Source: Acidithiobacillus sp. (lineage in GTDB: Bacteria > Pseudomonadota > Gammaproteobacteria > Acidithiobacillales > Acidithiobacillaceae). Taken from it: a DNA stretch of 7,802 nt. The first letter of the stretch is position 1, and each line of letters starts with the position of its first letter. This document shows positions 1-6,640 of the stretch, piece after piece. The stretch spans positions 1 to 7,802 of the forward strand of contig DAIAVG010000062.1 in the NCBI GenBank assembly GCA_027445725.1, written 5' to 3'. The notes under the pieces were generated by a model that did no database searches, had not been told where the DNA came from, and saw nothing but the letters and a program-made list of their open reading frames with translations. The position numbers were made by a program, and so were the translations under genes.

Positions 1-6
1 GCTACT

Positions 7-24
7 ATGAAATATCTATTTCAT
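7..24. promoter_or_regulatory. AT-rich palindrome upstream of the R-M operon, possible operator
   Basis: The stretch ATGAAATATCTATTTCAT has perfect 7-bp arms (7-13 and 18-24) around a 4-base centre. It ends 28 bases before the first ATG of the operon. It is AT-rich while the surrounding DNA is GC-rich, and it sits where an operator would act on the DUF488/methyltransferase operon. No regulator gene for it is in the window. Two frames are open to the window edge here (one ends in TAG at 49-51, the other in TGA at 54-56), so the palindrome could instead lie inside the 3' end of an unseen upstream gene. No promoter hexamers can be assigned because the window starts too close. Confidence 0.35.
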
Positions 25-52
25 GTAGAGTGGCAAGTCGGAGGGCGATAGC

Positions 53-517
53 ATGATGATTTTCACGATCGGTTACGAAGGGCTAAACATCAACAAGTTC
101 ATATCGCTACTTACTGACCACGACGTTGAGACCGTGGTGGACATCCGTGCGTTGCCCCTGTCACGTAAGCTAGGCTTCTCCAAGCGGGCTCTGGCCAGCG
201 TTCTGAATTTGGCGGGCATGGAATATGTCCACAAGGTCGGTCTGGGCTGCCCAAAGCCCGTGCGGGATCGCTATCGTGAAGATGGCAACTGGAAACGCTA
301 CACCGATGGCTTTCTCAACCACCTGAAAACGCAAGCGGCGGCGATCGACGAGTTGTCAGTGCTGGTGCGCTCGTCGAACTGCGCGCTGCTTTGCTTCGAG
401 GCGGACTACAACTTCTGTCATCGCTCGATGGTGGCCAATGCCGTGCGCGACTACTGCGGCGCTGAGATCATGCATATCCAGGCTATGGGTTCCGGTGGAC
501 CAGTCTGTAAAGCGTGA
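53..517 (+). CDS. DUF488 family protein, first gene of R-M operon
   Basis: This is a 154-residue protein of the DUF488 family. Visible family marks are the N-terminal TIGYEG (residues 6-11), the DIRALPLSRKLGFSK segment (about 30-44), the conserved Y-H and LG-P region (about 58-68), and LLCFEAD...CHRS near residues 112-125. Length is normal for the family, so the gene looks complete. The biochemical role of DUF488 is not established; the conserved Cys-His-Arg-Ser cluster suggests an enzymatic or nucleotide-related site. The start is ATG 53, with GGAGGG at 40-45 and a 7-base spacer; ATG 56 is the alternative. The stop lies 23 bases before the methyltransferase ATG, so the two genes are probably co-transcribed, which suggests a part in the restriction-modification module. 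That role is inferred from context only. Confidence 0.88.
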   Translation: MMIFTIGYEGLNINKFISLLTDHDVETVVDIRALPLSRKLGFSKRALASVLNLAGMEYVHKVGLGCPKPVRDRYREDGNWKRYTDGFLNHLKTQAAAIDELSVLVRSSNCALLCFEADYNFCHRSMVANAVRDYCGAEIMHIQAMGSGGPVCKA

Positions 518-530
518 TCGGGGTCTGCCA

Positions 531-538
531 GGGAGGGG
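531..538 (+). promoter_or_regulatory. Ribosome binding site deciding the methyltransferase start
   Basis: GGGAGGGG lies 2 bases upstream of ATG 541, and its AGGG core (530-533) is spaced 7 bases from it. This favours ATG 541 over the in-frame GTG at 514, which would add nine residues not typical of C5 methyltransferases. Confidence 0.6.
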
Positions 539-540
539 CC

Positions 541-1530
541 ATGCTCACATTCATTGATCTGTTCTGTGGCGGCGGCTTTGGCGCACGCGGTGCAGTTCGT
601 GGCGGCGGCGAACCACTCCTTGCCGTGGATGCCTGGGATCTTGCCACCCGGACCTACCAAGCAAACTTTCCTGATGCTGAGATCATCACGGACAGGATCG
701 AAAACATCGACCCCTTCCGGCTCACACGCCATTACACTCCCGACGTTTTGCTCACCTCACCCGAATGCACTGCCCATTCCATCGCCCGTGGGGCAAAGCC
801 GGGCAGCGAAAAAAGCCGCGAAACCGCCATCGCCATGATTCCCTGGGTCGAGGCGTTCAAACCACGCTGGGTCGTGGTGGAGAACGTCAACCGGATGAAA
901 AAATGGGAGCGTCACGAGGAGCTGCTTATCACCCTCGAAGAACTTGGCTACTCCATTAGCCAACTCTTGCTCGACGCGGCCGACTTTGGCACTCCCCAGT
1001 CACGCAAACGACTCTTTCTCATCTGTGATCGCGAAGGCAGCAGGACCACACGCACCGATCTGCTTGCTCTCCACCGCGGGTTCCGGAAAACCGCCCGGGA
1101 CATACTGGATCCAGACGGAACTTACAAAACTACCCCGATTTACAAGACTGGACGCGCCAAGTCCACCATTGAGCGCGTCGAACGCGGCATGAATGAACTG
1201 GGCCGGGGTATCCCGTTTCTGATTGTCTACTATGGCTCCGACTATGCAGGTGGCTGGCAGTCACTGGATGCACCGCTGAGAACTGTCACCACGCTTGACC
1301 GGTTCGGGCTGGTCACCTGGAAGAACCACACCCCCATGCTGCGAATGCTCCAGCCAAACGAGCTGCTGCGTGCGATGGGCGCAGGCACTTCCCACAAACT
1401 CCCCTACGGTACACGCCGGGACAAGGTGAAACTCTGCGGTAATGGGGTCTGCTCCCCAGTCATGGAAATCATCTTCAGGCGAATGGAGCGGATCAGCGAG
1501 ATGGAGAATTCCGTCGTGGCTGCTGTCTGA
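541..1530 (+). CDS. C5 cytosine-specific DNA methyltransferase
   Basis: This 329-residue enzyme should transfer a methyl group from S-adenosylmethionine to carbon 5 of cytosine in a specific DNA site. Motifs appear in order: motif I DLFCGGGFGARG (residues 5-16); motif IV TSPECTAHS (about 72-80), where Cys is the nucleophile; motif VI VVVENV (about 110-115); motif VIII GTPQSRKRLFLI (about 151-162); motif IX-like PLRTVTTLDRFGLVT; and motif X GNGVCSPVMEII near the C-terminus. Motif IV reads PEC where most C5 enzymes have PPC or PCQ. The target recognition region between motifs VIII and IX is fairly short. ATG 541 is preferred because GGGAGGGG lies just before it (531-538) and motif I follows at once. 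A GTG at 514 overlapping the DUF488 stop is the alternative. The target site cannot be read from sequence. The enzyme is probably the modification arm of the system. Confidence 0.95.
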   Translation: MLTFIDLFCGGGFGARGAVRGGGEPLLAVDAWDLATRTYQANFPDAEIITDRIENIDPFRLTRHYTPDVLLTSPECTAHSIARGAKPGSEKSRETAIAMIPWVEAFKPRWVVVENVNRMKKWERHEELLITLEELGYSISQLLLDAADFGTPQSRKRLFLICDREGSRTTRTDLLALHRGFRKTARDILDPDGTYKTTPIYKTGRAKSTIERVERGMNELGRGIPFLIVYYGSDYAGGWQSLDAPLRTVTTLDRFGLVTWKNHTPMLRMLQPNELLRAMGAGTSHKLPYGTRRDKVKLCGNGVCSPVMEIIFRRMERISEMENSVVAAV

Positions 1531-1532
1531 CC

Positions 1533-2695
1533 ATGAGTCTCGCAGACAGTGATCTTGTTGTTGACAAAATCTATAGCGGCCTACGGCGCGGTGATGCACG
1601 TGATGACCCGCTACCCGAGCTGCTTGGCGTTTCGCGCGGCGGTGGTTTCCGTTACATCGGTGACCGTTCATCGTTGAGCAGCCTGCGACTCGTTGTGTTC
1701 AAAACCGCATTCAATGACCCCGACTGGCCAGACCACCTGGACCATGAAACCGGATTGTTCATCTACTACGGGGACAACAAGAGACCCGGCCGCATGCTGC
1801 ATGACACCCCGAGAGGAGGCAATCTGATCCTGTCGCACCTCTTCTCGGGACGGCACGACCCGGGTATCACCGGACAATTCCCTGCGATACTGTTGTTCGC
1901 AAGGGCCGGAGAGTACCGGGACGTCCGCTTTCTAGGCTTGGCTGTCCCGGGCAGCACCGACCTGGGTCCCGAAGACGACTTGGTCGCCATCTGGCGCACT
2001 GCGGCGAACGGTTTCAGAACTACCGCGCCATGTTCACGGTGCTTGATGTCAATACGGTCAGCCGTATGTGGCTGTCCGACATCCAGCAGGGAAATGGTGC
2101 ACAATCCGAGCACGTTTCGCAGGTATGGGTGGATTGGCTACGACACCGACGCTACAAGCCACTGGCCGCGCCGCACAGCGTTGAGATACGAACCCGTGAT
2201 CAACAGATCCCGGCCGACAGAGATGGTTCTGCAATCCTCAATCTGGTTTACAGCACCTTCAAAGACAACCCATACGCCTTTGAAGCCTGCGCCGTTGAAC
2301 TTGCCAAGCTGATGATGCCGGCTATACACGCGGTCGATCTTACTCATCCTTGGAGGGACGGCGGCCGGGATGCCACCGGCCTGTATCGGATTGGCAGGGG
2401 CCTCTCTGCAATTGATGTAGAGTTTTCCCTTGAGGCAAAGTGCTATGACCCAAATGGCAGAGGTGTCGGCGTCAAAGAACTTTCCCGGCTCATCTCACGC
2501 CTGCGGCACCGCCAATTCGGCATCCTGGTCACCACCTCATATCTGGCTTCCCAGGCATACAAGGAACTGAAGGAAGACGGCCATCCGGTCGTCATCCTGT
2601 GCGGCGCAGACATCGCAAAGCTTCTAAAACAAAAAATCGGCGGTCTGCAACAGGTAAGACGGTGGCTTGAGCCGATCTCGAGCAATAGTAACTGA
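1533..2695 (+). pseudogene. AspBHI-like/Mrr-fold restriction endonuclease, broken by a single frameshift
   Basis: Two overlapping frames together make one endonuclease of about 387 residues. The first (1533 to about 2002) carries the N-terminal recognition-type domain, with GGFRYIGD, DPDWPD, FIYYGDNKRPG, HDTPRGGNLIL and DVRFLGLAVPG, resembling the AspBHI N-terminal family as I recall it. The second frame (from about 2003) resumes with ERFQNYRAMFTVLDV. It then carries a Mrr-like PD-(D/E)XK nuclease: Glu about 251 (FEACA), DGGRD with Asp about 280, and EAK with Glu about 301 and Lys about 303. Restoring one base after about 2002 gives IWRTAGERFQNYRA, so a one-base deletion explains the break. 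Without it, translation ends at 2312 with no nuclease domain. It starts 2 bases after the methyltransferase stop, so translational coupling is likely. AspBHI itself cuts 5-methylcytosine DNA; whether this homologue does is unknown. A sequencing error is possible. Confidence 0.8.
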
Positions 2696-2708
2696 CGGTC
2701 TTGTCGAA

Positions 2709-3131
2709 ATGGCCGACGTTCTGACCAAAAAACAGCGCAGCCGCTGCATGAGCGCAATCCGGGGCAGGGACACCAAGCCCGAGATCCTTCTGCGCAAGGC
2801 GCTCTGGTACAAGGGATACCGTTATCGCCTCAAAAACCGACTGCCCGGCAAACCGGACATCGCTTTTCCCACCGAACGTCTTGCCGTATTCGTAGACGGC
2901 TGTTTCTGGCACGGCTGCCCAGAGCACTACAAGAAGCCCTCAACCCATGCAGCGTTTTGGCGCGACAAGATCCAGAAAAACAGGCAACGTGACAAGGAGG
3001 TCAACGCCCTACTAAAATCCCACGGATGGGAGGTGCTTCGGTTCTGGGAACACGAAGTAAGAGGCAATCCGGGACTATGTGCGTACAGCGTAATCAAGAC
3101 ATTGCGGTCTATACGAAGCAGGTCGGCCTAA
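2709..3131 (+). CDS. vsr: Very short patch repair (Vsr) DNA mismatch endonuclease
   Basis: This 140-residue protein matches the Vsr family over its whole length. Vsr enzymes nick 5' of the T in T:G mismatches that arise when 5-methylcytosine deaminates, and so protect the methylated sites of a partner C5 methyltransferase. Visible marks are LTKKQRSRCMSAIRGRDTKPE (residues 5-25), PGKPDIAF with the catalytic-type Asp about 50, GCFWHGCPEHYKKP (64-77), FWRDKIQKNRQRD (83-95) and GWEVLRFWEHEV (106-117). The position of the zinc-ligand Cys of E. coli Vsr near residue 117 is occupied by His (WEHE), and Cys70/His73 replace part of the His run. ATG 709 residues of context are not needed: the ATG at 2709 gives the usual MADVLT-type N-terminus, preferred to an upstream TTG at 2667. 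The gene lies 13 bases after the endonuclease stop, in the same operon. Confidence 0.95.
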   Translation: MADVLTKKQRSRCMSAIRGRDTKPEILLRKALWYKGYRYRLKNRLPGKPDIAFPTERLAVFVDGCFWHGCPEHYKKPSTHAAFWRDKIQKNRQRDKEVNALLKSHGWEVLRFWEHEVRGNPGLCAYSVIKTLRSIRSRSA

Positions 3132-3139
3132 CCTCCTCT

Positions 3140-4249
3140 TCAATTTTGAGGCGATAGCCTCGACTTGTAATTTCTAAGCAAAGCCACCTTATCCAGGTCT
3201 GGTTGGCCTTGCCTACCATAATAGGCAGCGAATCGAGACTGAATGTCCTTAAGAAATGCTCCGGCCACGGTTGCTATTCTGTTCGCTGCCAAGAAGTCAT
3301 CCAGAGTCCAAACAACAGGATTTTGAAGATCAGCAACACCGGCCGATATATAGCCGTATTCCGGAAGCAACACATATTTTTCTCTTTTTCCTTTTATAAT
3401 TTCATCCAATTTGTTTTTACGAACATCTGCGCTATCATCCTCCCTAAGAATACCTTTACTGATAAACACGTCTCTGGTAACGTCAAAAATAGGTGCTAGA
3501 ACAATAGACTCTGCATTTATGACTGGCCTGCCAGCATTCTCATCCCTGACGGCGACATCACAGGCTGGTGAAACAACAATAAACCGATTACCCTCTTTGT
3601 GGACAATATCTCCAGTTGCAATATGTTTTCTGATAGGCGGAACAATGTAAAATTCCGCCTCATGGTAGTATTTATTGTCCGCGCCACTTGGCAAATCCAG
3701 GTATTCCGACAGATGTGCCACCGTATAGCGTAGCAGCGTCTTCTCAGAGTCTCGGTTCCCTGCATTCCAGCTGCCAAAATCATGCGCGATATGTTTCCAG
3801 AAAATCTCTCCCAGATACCGCTCAATCAGCCCCCTGCCACCAAGTATTTTCGTGATGCCTGTAGCGTATATGTTCATAAGGAAATCAAATATTTGCTGAT
3901 TTGGCGTCTCCCGTCCAAAGGTCTTAAGGAAACCTGACTGCTGAATCTGACCATCAAGATTCTGAGGATTCCCAGATACCACCAACACTGGAAAGCGATG
4001 CTTCTCAGTTATTTCCAGGAGCACCTCATTTCCTGATGCATCGCAGGGATTGCCGGGTGAGAGATTGAGATCAACTATCGCTCCGTCGAAGTCGGTTGAT
4101 AGCAGTTCTATTTTTGCTTGCTGAGCGGATATTCGGGTGGTCAATTCTATCGTTCGCTGTGGGGTGCTTTGTTCCCTTGCAGCATCGGCGTATGCTTCCA
4201 ACTGATCTGCATCGTCCTCCACCACCAGAATCCTTACCGTTTCAGCCAT
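3140..4249 (-). CDS. Response regulator with receiver domain and unknown C-terminal domain
   Basis: This 369-residue protein begins with a receiver domain (residues about 5-125). It has the acidic pair E11/D12 in VVEDDAD, the phospho-acceptor D60 in GAIVDLNLSPG, the switch residue S92 in LVVSG and K109 in FLKTFG. All canonical residues are present, so phosphorylation by the partner kinase is likely. Residues about 130-369 show no helix-turn-helix or known output enzyme that I recognise. They contain VVSPACDVA (about 225-233) followed by LAPIFDV, and a YVLLPEYG segment, which suggests a compact beta-rich domain of unknown function. ATG 4249 is chosen over an upstream in-frame start at 4321 because the receiver fold starts at once and AGGGGA (4256-4261) is 6 bases upstream. 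It overlaps the kinase gene by 8 bases. The gene is AT-richer than its neighbours. Confidence 0.88.
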   Translation of the reverse strand: MAETVRILVVEDDADQLEAYADAAREQSTPQRTIELTTRISAQQAKIELLSTDFDGAIVDLNLSPGNPCDASGNEVLLEITEKHRFPVLVVSGNPQNLDGQIQQSGFLKTFGRETPNQQIFDFLMNIYATGITKILGGRGLIERYLGEIFWKHIAHDFGSWNAGNRDSEKTLLRYTVAHLSEYLDLPSGADNKYYHEAEFYIVPPIRKHIATGDIVHKEGNRFIVVSPACDVAVRDENAGRPVINAESIVLAPIFDVTRDVFISKGILREDDSADVRKNKLDEIIKGKREKYVLLPEYGYISAGVADLQNPVVWTLDDFLAANRIATVAGAFLKDIQSRFAAYYGRQGQPDLDKVALLRNYKSRLSPQN

Positions 4250-6458
4250 TGCTCTTCCCCTCAAAAACAAGCTCAAAAACTGCCCCCTTATCCGAATGCT
4301 TGGCCTCGATACGCCCCCCAATCCGGCTCATTGCCTCGCCCGCCAGAGCAAGCCCGAGACCCGTCCCTCCCGGCTTCATGCTGTAGCCAGGTTCAAACAT
4401 TAGATCCAGGTTATCTCCCTGAAAGCCAGGGCCACTATCTTTGTATTCAACGACGAGCTTCTCTCCATCAACAAAAATATCAACTTCAATCCGCTTTGTT
4501 TCTTCCTTTATTTGGCTGAGCCAGAACACGCTATTTTCAATGAGGTTGGAGAAAATGGTCATCAGATCCATTTCATTTGCGGAAACGATTGTTGTCTGAC
4601 CCCTACTGTCGATGTGATATTCGATGCTGGCATCTTCTAGTTCAGAGGAGAAAATGGCGAAAGCATTCTCCCACTCTTTCTTGAGATCAAAGTCTTTTCT
4701 CGGTGAGCGTCTTGTTCTGGCAAGCGGTTCGATCTTCTTGAACAGAAATGAGATTTCTTTTGCATGCGCGAGCACCTTGTTGCCTCGCTCTTGGATTTTC
4801 TCCACTAGTTCCTGATCGGAATTTGTGAGGGCATCATGAGTCCACGTGACGACTCTTGGCACCGTTTCTGAGATATATTTGACATGTTTTCGGCCCTCAT
4901 GCAGAAGCACATGGGTAATTTTCCCCAGAGTGGCTTGCCCCTGATAAACGGCGATCGTGTCCCGGATTTTTCTTACGAATTCCGCCTTTTTCTGCTTCTC
5001 GGACTCCAGTACCTCATCAACAACCGCCTCAACGTTCTTTTGTTGCGCTTTCGGAATGCCGAGTTGATCCAGTCCGCTGGCGATACGTCTCTTCGTGCTG
5101 TCAAAGTCAAACAGCAGGTCCATCTCCTCTTCCAGGTTGCGTGCCCGGCCACCTTTCAGGGCCTTTTCCCTGTAACGGACACGACGCCCTTCAAGCTGGT
5201 TGATGACGCTGGAAACGATATTTGCCAAGCCGTAATACGCGCCATTCTCCACCAAGCCGTCCCGGGCACTCTTTTCCATCAGCCCGGACCTCTCCTCAGG
5301 TCTCACATAAACAAATCCGATAATCTGGTTGTGACCGATTTTGTAGGAAGGGTTCTGGACCCTCTTCTTGTCCAGATCGAGCCAGTCAAATGACTGCTCG
5401 CCATAGGGCCGGATACGGAACTGCTCCCTATAGACCCCGACCCCATAGTGCTCGTCGAGAATACGCCTTGCCTCCTGCTTGCCTACATACTCGCCGGTAT
5501 CCGGGTCTTTCAGCCCGCGCTTTATGATATTATCGATGCTGTCAGGGTCCCGGTCATAGACTCTCAAATCCACAAAGATCTCACCCGGATATTTCTGGCC
5601 GGCATTCCGGTCAACAGGGATCTTGAGCCGGATAGTTTCTGGCGGCAGGCTCGGAACATTCTGGTTCTCGAACTCCAGGACTGCATTGCCAATTTCATCC
5701 ACCCGACCTGAGATCTTGTAATCGTAAAGGTCCAGAACCGGATAGGGCCTGATCGGGATTTCCCGCTGGTTGTAGTTCTCAACAGGGAAGCCCCCAAAAC
5801 TGAGTTTGATATCGAAACGATCATGATCAACCTTGTAGCCCTGTTCTTCAGCCGCCTTGTAGATCTCCTCAGGGGCAATGAGACTTCGCAGCTCGACCAA
5901 CAGTTTGTGAAGCTGTCGCGGATTCCAAGTGTCCCGGACCTGCTCGGCGGTCAGCCCATCTGACTCGATTTCGATGCGTGTTCCGTCCGGACTTCCGGTC
6001 TTTTGCTCCGCGATATCTAGCACCAGCTCGTCGAGATATTCGATTTCGTCAAGCGCCGCCATGTCAAGCAGAAGCGAAGTTGTTATACCTCTTGCAGTGG
6101 TTTCCATAAGGATTCGATCACCGAGAATCGCCGCCGCGAAACGTCCGATACCCTTGCGGCCCTGCAGAGTGCGTCCCTTGGCGCTTCTTTTTCTCTTGAG
6201 TTTATCGTCAGTAGCCGGCACCAGCCACTTGTTCACCACCGTATCAAAATCCATCCCATGTCCATGGTCCTCAACTACTACCAGCAGCCGTTTTGCATCT
6301 TCGTCATAATCGAAGCTGACCACACCATCTCGGGAATCTGCGTCGTAGGCGTTTTTCACCAGTTCCATGATAGCTGCATAGACATCCTTGATCAGATCCT
6401 GTCCAATTGTCCTGAGCAGACGCGCTGCCGGCCTAATCTTTTGAACGGTCCGTGTCAT
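4242..6458 (-). CDS. Dual-GHKL ATPase: MutL/MORC-like N-terminus and histidine-kinase C-terminus
   Basis: This 738-residue protein carries two GHKL ATP-binding modules. The first (about 15-165) is of the MutL/MORC/Hsp90 type: N-box E32LVKNAYDAD, DHGHGM (64-69) and GRKGIGRFAA (100-109). A transducer-like middle follows, with GFVYVRPEERSGL and RDGLVENGAYYGL (about 381-410), then a charged, probably helical segment (about 425-505). H520-E521 in LLHEGRKHV resembles a DHp phospho-acceptor. The second GHKL module (about 590-735) is kinase-type: NLIENSVFWL (638-647), DSGPGF (674-679), FEPGYSMK and GGTGLGLALAGEAM (697-710). There is no signal peptide or membrane segment, so it is cytoplasmic. The start is ATG 6458 with GGAG 6 bases upstream. 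It overlaps the response regulator, its likely phosphotransfer partner. The N-terminal module may sense DNA or a DNA-bound complex; MutL/MORC-like ATPases linked to restriction-modification genes are known. Confidence 0.9.
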   Translation of the reverse strand: MTRTVQKIRPAARLLRTIGQDLIKDVYAAIMELVKNAYDADSRDGVVSFDYDEDAKRLLVVVEDHGHGMDFDTVVNKWLVPATDDKLKRKRSAKGRTLQGRKGIGRFAAAILGDRILMETTARGITTSLLLDMAALDEIEYLDELVLDIAEQKTGSPDGTRIEIESDGLTAEQVRDTWNPRQLHKLLVELRSLIAPEEIYKAAEEQGYKVDHDRFDIKLSFGGFPVENYNQREIPIRPYPVLDLYDYKISGRVDEIGNAVLEFENQNVPSLPPETIRLKIPVDRNAGQKYPGEIFVDLRVYDRDPDSIDNIIKRGLKDPDTGEYVGKQEARRILDEHYGVGVYREQFRIRPYGEQSFDWLDLDKKRVQNPSYKIGHNQIIGFVYVRPEERSGLMEKSARDGLVENGAYYGLANIVSSVINQLEGRRVRYREKALKGGRARNLEEEMDLLFDFDSTKRRIASGLDQLGIPKAQQKNVEAVVDEVLESEKQKKAEFVRKIRDTIAVYQGQATLGKITHVLLHEGRKHVKYISETVPRVVTWTHDALTNSDQELVEKIQERGNKVLAHAKEISFLFKKIEPLARTRRSPRKDFDLKKEWENAFAIFSSELEDASIEYHIDSRGQTTIVSANEMDLMTIFSNLIENSVFWLSQIKEETKRIEVDIFVDGEKLVVEYKDSGPGFQGDNLDLMFEPGYSMKPGGTGLGLALAGEAMSRIGGRIEAKHSDKGAVFELVFEGKSNG

Positions 6459-6640
6459 TTCCTGCTCCGTGGACTATCAATTGCCAGTTCTGATTTCTTC
6501 ATCATCTCTAAAAGTACCTGATTTGGTGTTTTCACGCCAAGCTCCGCGATGTCGGGGCGGGGTCATCGTGCTTCCTTGCACTCCTTCCCGGCCTGAAGGC
6601 CGGAGCTTGGAGGCAATGCGCGAGGAATAAAGCAGCCTCA
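6459..6640. other. Gene-free upstream region of the kinase operon
   Basis: This stretch lies between the kinase start and the transposase remnant. It must hold the minus-strand promoter of the kinase-regulator operon unless transcription comes from further away. A weak minus-strand candidate has TTGGCG (6540-6535) and a TACTTT-like hexamer about 18 bases on, which is not convincing. It also holds the inverted repeat and hairpin listed separately. I see no convincing gene here. Confidence 0.5.
6537..6610. repeat. 10-bp inverted repeat enclosing a GC-rich hairpin
   Basis: CCAAGCTCCG (6537-6546) and CGGAGCTTGG (6601-6610) are perfect inverted copies. Inside, CCGGCC-TGAA-GGCCGG (6588-6603) forms a 6-bp stem with a 4-base loop that overlaps the right arm. 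Read on the minus strand, the hairpin followed by GGGAAGGAG resembles the subterminal hairpins at the right ends of IS200/IS605 elements, so it may be an insertion-sequence relic. It could also be a structured RNA or an operator for the kinase operon. No tnpA or tnpB remnant is visible next to it. Confidence 0.5.

Noticed and set aside
514..540. GTG start of the methyltransferase overlapping the DUF488 stop
   Set aside because: Motif I normally starts within a few residues of the N-terminus, and a strong purine-rich site precedes ATG 541.
1990..2015. Programmed ribosomal frameshift in the endonuclease
   Set aside because: No slippery heptamer or downstream stimulatory hairpin is evident, and a simple one-base deletion explains the break.
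2667..2708. TTG start giving a longer Vsr overlapping the endonuclease
   Set aside because: The added 14 residues do not fit the Vsr N-terminus, while ATG 2709 gives the usual start.
3148..3161. GAGGC-GATA-GCCTC hairpin near the convergent stops as a bidirectional terminator
   Set aside because: The stem is only 5 bp, no T-run follows it on either strand, and it lies inside the response regulator coding sequence.
4250..4321. Longer response regulator starting at 4321
   Set aside because: The extra 24 residues are the reverse-frame shadow of the kinase C-terminus, and the receiver fold begins at 4249.
4884..5393. Open frame of 169 codons on the + strand
   Set aside because: It lies wholly opposite the kinase gene, has no recognisable family features, and is explained as its antisense shadow.
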